49,678 nucleotides of DNA from Myxococcaceae bacterium (GTDB taxonomy: Bacteria; Myxococcota; Myxococcia; Myxococcales; Myxococcaceae): NCBI GenBank assembly GCA_016793725.1, contig JAEUJP010000707.1:1-49678 (forward strand). The letters are read 5' to 3'. Numbering within the stretch: position 1 is the stretch's first letter; each line of letters begins with the position of its first letter. This document shows positions 23,118-30,563 of this stretch, one piece after another. A program made the translations under genes and the position numbers. The notes below the pieces were generated by a model. The model searched no databases. It was not told the DNA's origin and saw only the letters and a program-made list of their open reading frames with translations.

Positions 23118-25235
23118 CTTGCGCTTCAGCCGGAACACGCCGTCGGTGAGCTCGACCTTCTTCTTGTAGCCGTCCCACGGCTCAGAGAACTCGGCGCTGT
23201 ACGTGCCCTCGTCGTACTGCCCGGCGCCGGTCGCCAGCGTCGTCACCACCACCGTGCACGTGCCGTCGGTCTTCACCCCGTCGTAGCGGAGGTCGGTCGC
23301 GCTCACGCACGTGAACGACCCGTCGGGCTGCTTCTCTGCGCGAAGGTCGAGCCCCTGCCGCGCCTTGCCGTTCGGCGTGCCGAGCCACGCCTTGCCGCTC
23401 AGCTTCAGCGTCTTGCCGTCGAACGAAGAGCCGAGCTCGTCGGTGAGCTCGAACTCCCAGTTGCGGTCGCGCTTCGAATAGAACCACTGCAGGTTCTTCG
23501 TCAGGTCGCCGAGCGGGCAGCCGGTGTTGCGCGACCACGCGCGCATGTCGCGCACCGAGCCGCCGACGGTCAGGTACTTGCCGAACATCTTCTGCCAGCC
23601 CTCGCAGTCGTCGGCCTCGGCGAGGTCACCCGCCCAGCGCGAGTAGATGGTCGCGAAGTACGAGTCGAGCTTCGCCGAGCGCGCACACGCCTTTTCCATC
23701 TCGGCGGCCATCGCCCACACGCCCGCGATGCCGGCCTGCTCGATGCGCCCGCGCACCGCCTGCGAGCCGACGTTCAGGTCCATGCCGTCGCAGCCCTTCA
23801 GCCCTTTGTTCCACCGCTCGACGTAGTCGAGGCCCTGCAGCCCGCGCCCCGAGAGGTACTGTTTGATTTTCCCCTCGAAGCCCTGCGCCTGCGGCGCCGT
23901 CGGAAACACGTCGAGAAACCTCTGCATCAGCGACACCGGCCCGTCGACCTCGTACCGCTGCAGCCACGCCTCGTTGCGCTGCGAGATGAGGTTCGAGAGC
24001 GCGTACGTCTTGGCCGCGTCGGCCTTCGCCGCCACGAACGCCGCCTCGATGCGCTGGTCGGTGTCGTCGAGCACCGCCTTGCGTTCTTTCGGGTCGGCGA
24101 AGCCCAGCGCCGGAGCGAGCCTGAAGCGCTCGCCGTCGTTCGCGTCGCCGCTCACCACGAAGTCGAACAGCTCGTAGCGCGGGTCGCCGAACGACAGCTC
24201 GCCGAACTTCGCGTCGGTCACGAGCTTCTGCTCGTCGGGCGCCAGCTCACCCTGCGACACGCCCGGCAGGCGCTTCTGCGTGCGCTCGAGCTCGCCGATG
24301 AACACGCGCTGGTTGTCGGCCCACGTGCGCATCGCCACCAGCGCCGCGCCCTCTTGCCCACGCTTCGCCACGCGAAAGTGCTCGCTCTTCGACGAGAAGT
24401 ACTGCTTCGCCGAGCGCAAGATGAACCGGCCCTTCAGCATGCGCATCGCGAGAAAGCGCTTCGCGGTCTTCTCGTCCATCGTGTCGAGCTTCGCGGCGTC
24501 GGCGAGCACGGCGTCGATGCGCTTGCCGAGCTCGAGCGCCTCGCCCGTCACCAGGTCTTTTTTCTTCAGCTCGTACGCCTGAAAGCGCTTCAGCAGCTCT
24601 TCGCGGCGTTCGCGCGCGAGCAAGAACGACGGCGCCTTCGAGACGACCGCCTGCATCGCGGCCTGGGCTTCGGCGAGCTTGCCCTGGTCAGAGAGGTCGA
24701 TCGCCTTCGAGTAGCTCAGCAACGTCTCGAGGTCGGGCACCTTCGCCTTGCGCCGCGCCGCGGCGTTCGCCTCGAGCTTCGAGTCGATGGCGCCGATGAT
24801 TTTGCCCGCGAGGTCTTGCTCGAGGTCGAACACCTTGTCGGGGTCGGCCTCCGACCGCGTCGCGAGCGTCACCGTGCCGTCTTGAATTTTCAGCAGCTTC
24901 GCGTCGACGACGAGGTTCTTGCCCGACAGCACCATCGTGCCCGTCAGCTGGTACTGCGCGCCCATCAGCTTGCCGACCTTGACCGCCGTCTGCGCGTCGA
25001 ACGCCCTCGACTGCTGCAGCTTCAGCTCGCCGAGCACCTCTTCGAGCCGCGAGCGCTCGACGACCGTCACCCCGTCCCACGCCACCAGGTCGGTGACGAG
25101 CATGTCGGCCATGCCCTTGCGCAGCACGTCGAGCTCGGGCTTCTTCGTCGCGTTGTCGAAGTACAGCACCGCGACGACGGGCTTCGTGGCCGTGAGCGCA
25201 GAGAGCAGCAGCAGGGTGCCGAGCATGCGCGGCAC
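23115..25235 (-). CDS. CsgG-like envelope protein with long helical C-terminus
   Basis: 706-aa exported protein. After a signal peptide (MLGTLLLLSALTATK; ATG 25226 is an alternative start) residues about 20-150 match the CsgG/FlgO-type domain: VAVLYFDNATKKPELDVLRK, DMLVTDLVAWDGVTVVERSR, VGKLMGAQYQLTGTMV. The remaining 550 residues are mainly helical with TPR-like stretches (LSDQGKLAEAQAAMQAVVSK) and a beta-rich end. CsgG forms curli pores, but relatives with this N-terminal domain often act in lipoprotein or stress assembly, so secretion is not implied. Twelve bp separate it from the upstream ceramidase-like gene, suggesting an operon. Confidence 0.85.
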   Translation of the reverse strand: MPRMLGTLLLLSALTATKPVVAVLYFDNATKKPELDVLRKGMADMLVTDLVAWDGVTVVERSRLEEVLGELKLQQSRAFDAQTAVKVGKLMGAQYQLTGTMVLSGKNLVVDAKLLKIQDGTVTLATRSEADPDKVFDLEQDLAGKIIGAIDSKLEANAAARRKAKVPDLETLLSYSKAIDLSDQGKLAEAQAAMQAVVSKAPSFLLARERREELLKRFQAYELKKKDLVTGEALELGKRIDAVLADAAKLDTMDEKTAKRFLAMRMLKGRFILRSAKQYFSSKSEHFRVAKRGQEGAALVAMRTWADNQRVFIGELERTQKRLPGVSQGELAPDEQKLVTDAKFGELSFGDPRYELFDFVVSGDANDGERFRLAPALGFADPKERKAVLDDTDQRIEAAFVAAKADAAKTYALSNLISQRNEAWLQRYEVDGPVSLMQRFLDVFPTAPQAQGFEGKIKQYLSGRGLQGLDYVERWNKGLKGCDGMDLNVGSQAVRGRIEQAGIAGVWAMAAEMEKACARSAKLDSYFATIYSRWAGDLAEADDCEGWQKMFGKYLTVGGSVRDMRAWSRNTGCPLGDLTKNLQWFYSKRDRNWEFELTDELGSSFDGKTLKLSGKAWLGTPNGKARQGLDLRAEKQPDGSFTCVSATDLRYDGVKTDGTCTVVVTTLATGAGQYDEGTYSAEFSEPWDGYKKKVELTDGVFRLKRK

Positions 25236-25247
25236 TTCGCACAGGCG

Positions 25248-26024
25248 TCACCGCGCGGCAACGTGCTCGAAGTTCTCGCGCGCGTGCAGCCAGAACATCG
25301 CGACGGCCGCCGCCGACGTGATGTGCCACAGCGCGTGGCCCTGCCAGACCGACTCGGGCGCGCACAGCGGCATGCCCTCGATCGCCGAGAAGTGCCACAC
25401 CACCACGCCGACGCCGAACACGAGCATGCCCGCGCGGAACCACTTCTTCGGCAGCGTCGCGTCGCGCCTGTGCAGGTACACCTCGCTCGCCATCATCGAC
25501 ACGGCGACCACCATGACGAGGTTGCCGGTGACGGCGGGCGCCACGAGCCCCAGCACGGCGCCGCCGACCGAAAACGTGAGCCAGAACGGCACGAGCGCGC
25601 GCTCGCCGAGCCGCCTCAGCCGGTAGAGGTTCACGGCCGAGAGCATGCCGACGACCATGAACATGCTCATCGCGTCGACCGCGCCCGACCAGGCCGTGAG
25701 CGACGCGTGAAAGAACATCGAGCCCAGGCCCTGGAACACGAGCGTCAGCGCGAAGACGAGGCCGAGCGCGCGCGGCAGCGGCACCGTCGTCGTTCGCCCC
25801 GCGTCGTGCGCGACCGCGACCGCGGCGATCAGCGGCACCACGTTCGACCACGTGTTCACCGGCTGTCGCCACAGGCCCGCGACCGGCGCTTCGCAGTAGC
25901 AGAGCAGCGAGGTGCAGTCGATCGGCTCACCCGGCCAGCCGAGCAGCGCGAACGCGACGAGCGCGGCGAGGCCCGCCGCCGTCGCGGCGAGGGTCCACCC
26001 GAGGGTCGCATGGCGGCGGCGCAC
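25248..26024 (-). CDS. Ceramidase-like (CREST superfamily) membrane hydrolase
   Basis: 258-aa polytopic protein with about seven hydrophobic segments. CREST-type motifs are present: LCYCEAP then QPVNTWSNVVPL, Ser/His in LGSMFFHASLT, Asp in AVDAMSMF, and two His in WQGHALWHITSA. These match the zinc-dependent alkaline ceramidase/Per1/PAQR group, so an amidase acting on membrane lipid is likely. Substrate unproven; some myxobacteria contain sphingolipids. Start is GTG at 26024 with a -10-like TAGTGA ending 9 nt upstream. It is the first gene of a pair with the CsgG-like protein and divergent from the next gene by 50 bp. Confidence 0.82.
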   Translation of the reverse strand: MRRRHATLGWTLAATAAGLAALVAFALLGWPGEPIDCTSLLCYCEAPVAGLWRQPVNTWSNVVPLIAAVAVAHDAGRTTTVPLPRALGLVFALTLVFQGLGSMFFHASLTAWSGAVDAMSMFMVVGMLSAVNLYRLRRLGERALVPFWLTFSVGGAVLGLVAPAVTGNLVMVVAVSMMASEVYLHRRDATLPKKWFRAGMLVFGVGVVVWHFSAIEGMPLCAPESVWQGHALWHITSAAAVAMFWLHARENFEHVAAR

Positions 26025-26074
26025 TCGAGCCGCTCACTACCGCAGAAAGCTCGGCCTCGCAGGGCCAGAGAGTC

Positions 26075-26803
26075 GTGACATATTTCCCCCGATTGCCCGG
26101 TCTGCTCCTCGCGCTGGTGGTGATGGCTGCGCCCAAGGTCGTGATGCCGCAGTGGACGCGGGTCGAGGTCTCGCCCGAGCTCGGCACGTTCTACGCCGAC
26201 CGGCTCGCGCGCGAGCTGCGCACGCAGGGCCTCGAGGTCATCACGGCCGAAGAGCTCGGCACGCTGCTCGGCATCGAGCGGCAGAAGCAGCTGCTCGGCT
26301 GCAACGACGAGGCGAAGAGCTGCCTCGCCGAGCTCGGCAACGCGCTCGGCGCCGAAGCGACGCTCGTCGCCAGCGTGGCGCGGCTCGATCAGACGTTCTC
26401 GACGAACCTGAAGCTCTTGTCGTCGCAGACGGGGCGCGTGCTCGCCGAAGAGCACCTCGAGTCGAAGAGCGAGCGCGCGCTGCTCGAAGACCTCTCTTCG
26501 GCCGCCGAGGTGCTGGCGCGGCCCCTGCTGCCGGCGCCGCCGCCCGGGACCGGCCGCGTGCGCAAGCTCGCGCTGGTTCCCCTCGTCGCGGGCGTCGCCT
26601 TCGCCGTCGGCGGTGGCGTCTCGGCCGGCTTCGCCCAGTCGCGCTTCGACGCGATTCGTTCGCCGATGACGACACGGTACGCAGACGCGGTGACGCTCGC
26701 GTCGAGCGGCGAGACGTTTCAGGCGCTGACGTGGGTCGGAGTCTCGCTCGCCGTTACGTGCCTCGTGGTCGCCGGCGTCATGTTCTTTCTGGGAGGTGGC
26801 TGA
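26075..26803 (+). CDS. Exported CsgG/FlgO-like N-domain protein with two C-terminal membrane helices
   Basis: 242-aa protein starting at GTG. After a signal-like segment (LLLALVVMAAP) residues about 25-150 look like a small domain distantly similar to the N-terminal part of CsgG-type proteins (YADRLARELRTQGLEVITAE, LGAEATLVASVARLDQTFST). Two transmembrane segments follow at about 165-188 and 216-240 (VGVSLAVTCLVVAGVMFFLGG). The stop overlaps the next ATG as TGATG, coupling it to the propeller-like lipoprotein. Function unknown. Confidence 0.75.
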   Translation: MTYFPRLPGLLLALVVMAAPKVVMPQWTRVEVSPELGTFYADRLARELRTQGLEVITAEELGTLLGIERQKQLLGCNDEAKSCLAELGNALGAEATLVASVARLDQTFSTNLKLLSSQTGRVLAEEHLESKSERALLEDLSSAAEVLARPLLPAPPPGTGRVRKLALVPLVAGVAFAVGGGVSAGFAQSRFDAIRSPMTTRYADAVTLASSGETFQALTWVGVSLAVTCLVVAGVMFFLGGG

Positions 26804-28161
26804 TGCGCGCGGCGCTCTTCGTCGGGGCCCTCTTCAGCGTCGCCTGCTGGAACTTTCGTGGCGAAATCGACGCGCGGTGCGAGCAGCTGCAGGGCTGCCC
26901 GCAGGGTGGGGCAGGGGGGCTCGCGACGGCGGGAGCCGGCGGCGGCAACGCCGGTGGAGGTACAGCAGGGGGAGGTACAGCAGGAGGAGGTACAGCAGGA
27001 GGAGGTACAGCAGGAGGAGGTACAGCAGGGGGGAACACTGGGGGCGGAAGCACGGCCGGAGGTGGTGCGACGGCCGGTGGCGAGGCCTTCGACATGCGGT
27101 GGGTAACGGTGCAGGGCGACCTGCTGAGCACCATCGCGCAAGGCACCGCCGGGGGCGGGCCCTCGGTCGACTACATCTCCGTTGGCACGGGCAACGTCTG
27201 GGTCGGCGGCGTGCTCACGCCGCGCGCCCACATCATCGGTATTCCCCTCGACACCAACACCGAGGGCCTCTTCGACCTGAACATCGACGCCGGCACCGTC
27301 GACACGCCGAGCTTCACCGTTCCACCGCAGCGGTTCGTTGGCGGCGTTCTCGGGCCCGACGACTTCGTGTATGGCCTCCCGCATTCCGGGGGCACGCAGC
27401 TCCTTCGCATGAGCACCGTCGGGTCGCTCGCGCCGGAGGTGGTGGGTGACGCGCTCGATGCCGGCACCAACACTACGCCGTGGGGAGCAGGCGTCGTTGC
27501 TCCGAACGGCGACATCTACGTCCTCCCGTTCCATGGGAACCACGTCTTGCGCTTCGACCCCGACGCGGGCACGAGTCGTCTCGTGGCGGGGCCGTTCGCG
27601 CTCGCCAGCGAGAAGTGGTTCGGTGCGGTGCTGGGTCCCAACGGAAAAATCTATGGGGTGCCCTACGCGGCCTCGGCCGGCGTGCTGGTGCTCGACCCGT
27701 CTGACGACTCGACGACGATTCTCACGGTGACGGCCGCTCCAGGAGGCGGCTGGCAGGGCGGCACCCTCGCCGCCGACGGCCACATCTACTGCACGCCGAA
27801 CCGCGGCGGCTTCGTGCTCGAGATTGACCCCGTCACCAACTCCACGTCGGCGTTCGACGCAGGCACGTCGGGCACCAACCAGTTCGTCTCGGGCGCGCTC
27901 GGGGCCGACGGCAAAATCTACGCGCTGCCGAGCAATCATCAGCCGATCGAGATTCTCGTCATCAACCCCGTGACGAAGACGACCACGTTCCTCGCGGCGA
28001 GCAGCGTCATGAACGACCCTTGGGACGGTCTGGTCTCAGCGCCCGACGGCAAGCTCTACGGCATCCCCAAGAACGATGATCGTGTGCTCGTCATCGACCC
28101 GAAGGCGAACCGCCGCTTTCCCATGCGCACGCTGCTCAGCCCGTTCTTGAACAAGTACTGA
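26803..28161 (+). CDS. Lipoprotein with beta-propeller-like repeats
   Basis: 452-aa protein. Signal MRAALFVGALFSVAC ends in lipobox SVAC. A Gly/Thr/Ala linker (residues about 35-90) is encoded partly by five 15-bp repeats. The mature domain has repeating units of about 45-50 residues with the signature GxxxxxGKIYGxP (VLGPNGKIYGVPY, LAADGHIYCTPN, LGADGKIYALPSN, SAPDGKLYGIPK), consistent with a six- or seven-bladed propeller as in surface binding proteins. The ATG at 26803 overlaps the upstream stop (TGATG). It ends 5 bp from the convergent effector-like operon. Confidence 0.88.
   Translation: MRAALFVGALFSVACWNFRGEIDARCEQLQGCPQGGAGGLATAGAGGGNAGGGTAGGGTAGGGTAGGGTAGGGTAGGNTGGGSTAGGGATAGGEAFDMRWVTVQGDLLSTIAQGTAGGGPSVDYISVGTGNVWVGGVLTPRAHIIGIPLDTNTEGLFDLNIDAGTVDTPSFTVPPQRFVGGVLGPDDFVYGLPHSGGTQLLRMSTVGSLAPEVVGDALDAGTNTTPWGAGVVAPNGDIYVLPFHGNHVLRFDPDAGTSRLVAGPFALASEKWFGAVLGPNGKIYGVPYAASAGVLVLDPSDDSTTILTVTAAPGGGWQGGTLAADGHIYCTPNRGGFVLEIDPVTNSTSAFDAGTSGTNQFVSGALGADGKIYALPSNHQPIEILVINPVTKTTTFLAASSVMNDPWDGLVSAPDGKLYGIPKNDDRVLVIDPKANRRFPMRTLLSPFLNKY
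26956..27030 (+). repeat. 15-bp tandem repeat in the lipoprotein linker
   Basis: Five copies of GGAGGTACAGCAGGA/G (26956-26970, 26971-26985, 26986-27000, 27001-27015, 27016-27030) encode a GGTAG pentapeptide run. The unit uses ACA and GCA codons that are rare in the rest of the window. The length is a multiple of three, so copy-number change keeps the frame. Confidence 0.92.
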
Positions 28162-28166
28162 GCCTG

Positions 28167-29735
28167 CTACCAGCGCGACTCCCACGTCTGGTTGGCCTGC
28201 CCCGGCTGCCAGCCCGCCTGCGCGAGCTCAGGCAGCCCACCCCCCGTCAGCAGCGTGGCGTGCTCGAAGTGCTGCCACGTCTGCGAGCCGCTCACCTGCG
28301 CTTCGCCGATGGGCAGGCCGAGGTTCTTCAGCCGCTCGGGGTGCCCGTCGAAGTAGCGAGACAGCTCGCCCGGCACCCAGAACGTCGTCTTCAGCGCCGG
28401 GTTCGCCGCGACGAAGCCACCGCCGCCGCCCAGCGTGCCGTGGTGGTAGCCGCCGTCGCCCATCGCGTACCACGGGCCGCTGAGCTTCACGCCCATCGCC
28501 GCCGCGCGTTGCTTCACCAGGTCGCCCGGCTCGAGGCCGTTCAGTCGCTTGCGCACCTGCACCCCATCGAACACCAGCCGGCCGCGCTCGAACGTCTGCT
28601 GCCGCACCCCGCCCACCACGACCTCAGGCCCCGTCGGCTTGCCGAGCTCGGCGCGCGCGCCCTGGTACGCCGAGAGGAAGAAGCCGACCACGTGCTGCTC
28701 GACGAGCCATGCGCGCTGGCTCGGGTACTGTGGCCCCGTCACCTCGACCACCCTCACCGCCTCACCCGCGACGAGGTCGGTGCGCGGCAGGCCCTGCGCG
28801 AGCCCGAGCTCGGGGTGCTCGGCCAAGAGCCGCAGCTGCGGGTCGGTCGGCAGCTCCGCCGCCGGGGTCGGCACCGCGCCGAGGTTCGCCTTGAGGCTCA
28901 GCGCGCGGCCGTTCTTGCCCTTCAGGTCGAGGCCGAGCAGCCCGTCGCGCAGCGCGCCGCGCACCGAGAAGCCCTTCGCCTCGAGGTTCAGCGTGCCGTG
29001 GTCTTGCAGCGGCACGCGCAGCACGCCCGAGCCTCCGAGCAGCTCGCCCGGCAGCTCGAGCCACACGTTCGTCTCGCTGTCGGCGGCGAGGTGCACGTGC
29101 GCCGACACCACGGCGCCGCGCTGGTCGTTGCCCGAGACCACGAGCTCGGTGCGGTCGGGCGAGACGACCGGCAGGCCACGCGTCGAGACCCGCGCGTCGT
29201 GCTGGTACGCCGTCTCGCCGTAGACGTCGTTGTACCGGCCGAACGGGTGCTCGAGCGCGTGAAACGTCAGCGCGCCGTCGCCCAACACCTGCAGGCGGCC
29301 CTCGATGAAGCCGATGTCCGACTGCACGCGAAAGGCGCCCTCGGCGTCGAGCTGAAACGGGCGCTCGGCGCCGCGGTAGCGAAACGAGAACGTCTCGCCC
29401 GTCTTCGTGAGCACGAGCGGGCCGCCCAACATCGGCGGCGAGGCGTTGCCGATGCCGAAGCTGCGCTCGAGCGGCAGCGTGTACTTCCCGTCGGCCAGTG
29501 CCGCCGGCGTGGGAATCGCGAACGCCTTCGCGAGCGCGAGGAACTGCCGCTTCGCCTGCTCGGTCGCGTCGCGCGTCAGCGCCCACTGTCTGCGCAGCTC
29601 GTCTCTCTCGAGCGCATCGACGGTGCCGTCGGCGCGGGCCGCGCGCGCTGCCTGGGTCACGACCTTCACGTCGACGGGGCGCTGCTCGAGGCGTGCGCGC
29701 TCGAAGGCCGCACGAATCTGTATCAGGGCGGTCAT
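28167..29735 (-). CDS. Large effector-like protein with paralogous beta domain
   Basis: 522-aa protein. Residues 1-75 are helical with an EF-hand-like loop (ARADGTVDALERDELRR). Residues about 80-290 share a domain with the neighbouring 254-aa protein: LADGKYTLP, FRVQSDIGFIEGRLQVLGDG, VWLELPGELLGGSGVLRVPL, GFSVRGALRDGLLGL. The C-terminal third has PSQRAWLVEQHVVGFFLSA and VGGVRQQTFERGRLVFDG, similar to LGFP-like repeats, and a Gly-rich loop. No signal peptide. It is the third gene of an operon (12 bp from the second). The whole family is unknown to me; a secreted or surface role is inferred. Confidence 0.78.
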   Translation of the reverse strand: MTALIQIRAAFERARLEQRPVDVKVVTQAARAARADGTVDALERDELRRQWALTRDATEQAKRQFLALAKAFAIPTPAALADGKYTLPLERSFGIGNASPPMLGGPLVLTKTGETFSFRYRGAERPFQLDAEGAFRVQSDIGFIEGRLQVLGDGALTFHALEHPFGRYNDVYGETAYQHDARVSTRGLPVVSPDRTELVVSGNDQRGAVVSAHVHLAADSETNVWLELPGELLGGSGVLRVPLQDHGTLNLEAKGFSVRGALRDGLLGLDLKGKNGRALSLKANLGAVPTPAAELPTDPQLRLLAEHPELGLAQGLPRTDLVAGEAVRVVEVTGPQYPSQRAWLVEQHVVGFFLSAYQGARAELGKPTGPEVVVGGVRQQTFERGRLVFDGVQVRKRLNGLEPGDLVKQRAAAMGVKLSGPWYAMGDGGYHHGTLGGGGGFVAANPALKTTFWVPGELSRYFDGHPERLKNLGLPIGEAQVSGSQTWQHFEHATLLTGGGLPELAQAGWQPGQANQTWESRW

Positions 29736-29747
29736 GGCGCGTGGCTT

Positions 29748-30512
29748 TCAGAACGAGCCGTTCAGCTGCGCGCGGTTCTGCAACGAGCTGCCGTCGAACG
29801 ACACTTTTACGCTCACGGCGCCGTTCTCGACGCGGCCTTCGATCTTCCACGACCACCCCGCAGCGCTGCCTGTGGCCAGCACGCCGCCGTTCTTCACCGG
29901 CACCGTCAGGTCGCCCACGCCGCCGGTGAGCGATGACGGCACCTTCAGATAGAGCGTGTTCGCGTCGTCGGTCATCAGCGTGAGCTTGCCGGTGACGTGG
30001 CGCGCGCCGTCGCCGGGTGAGCTGCCGTCTTCGCGCCGCTCTTTCGCGAGCGACTTCGTCTCGAGCTGACCCGACACGAGCACCTCGAGCTGCTCGGGCG
30101 ACGGCGTCAGCGACGTGCCGTCGAGCGCGACCGCCCCGCGCCAGTGTTTGCGCTCGCTCTTCTCGGCCTTGCCGCCGCCGTAGGCCGAAGGGTTCGCCCA
30201 GTCGATGACCTCGACGACGTCGGCGCTGATGCCGCCCTGCGGGTTCAGCGTCACCTGGCCCTCGAGGTGGCGCGCAATCGCGTGCGACGTGTCGTCGATG
30301 CGGAACTTCCCTTCGGGGTCGAGGGCGTAGAAGGTGTCGCGGTAGCGAATCGTGCCGCCGTTTCCCTTCTTGTCGACGGTGAAGCTGCGCTCCTCGCCCA
30401 GGTGCTTCGCGGGTATCTTGTAGGTGCCGTCGGGCAGCGGGGCGAGCACCGACGGCTTCGCCTGCGGCACGTTCAGGTTCTTCAGGGCGGTCTTCAGCAG
30501 GTTCGTCGTCAT
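29748..30512 (-). CDS. Stand-alone paralog of the neighbour's beta domain
   Basis: 254-aa protein nearly all of which aligns by eye with the middle of the 522-aa neighbour: LPDGTYKIP, FRIDDTSHAIARHLEGQVTL, LYLKVPSSLTGGVGDLTVPV, WSWKIEGRVENGAVSV. It begins MTTNLLKTALKNLN and ends RAQLNGSF. No signal peptide or membrane segment. The order (large helical protein, this protein, 522-aa protein) with short gaps (51 and 12 bp) indicates one operon. It may be a chaperone, immunity or structural partner of the larger paralog; evidence for any of these is lacking. Confidence 0.78.
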   Translation of the reverse strand: MTTNLLKTALKNLNVPQAKPSVLAPLPDGTYKIPAKHLGEERSFTVDKKGNGGTIRYRDTFYALDPEGKFRIDDTSHAIARHLEGQVTLNPQGGISADVVEVIDWANPSAYGGGKAEKSERKHWRGAVALDGTSLTPSPEQLEVLVSGQLETKSLAKERREDGSSPGDGARHVTGKLTLMTDDANTLYLKVPSSLTGGVGDLTVPVKNGGVLATGSAAGWSWKIEGRVENGAVSVKVSFDGSSLQNRAQLNGSF

Positions 30513-30563
30513 GCTGGGGGGACGAGCCTCGCGGGGGAAATGTGCGGGCCGACAGGAGCCAGC

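Noticed and set aside
24354..26078. 574-codon plus-strand frame across the CsgG-like gene
   Set aside because: Arg/His/Leu-rich shadow frame with no motif; the minus-strand CsgG and CREST genes explain the region.
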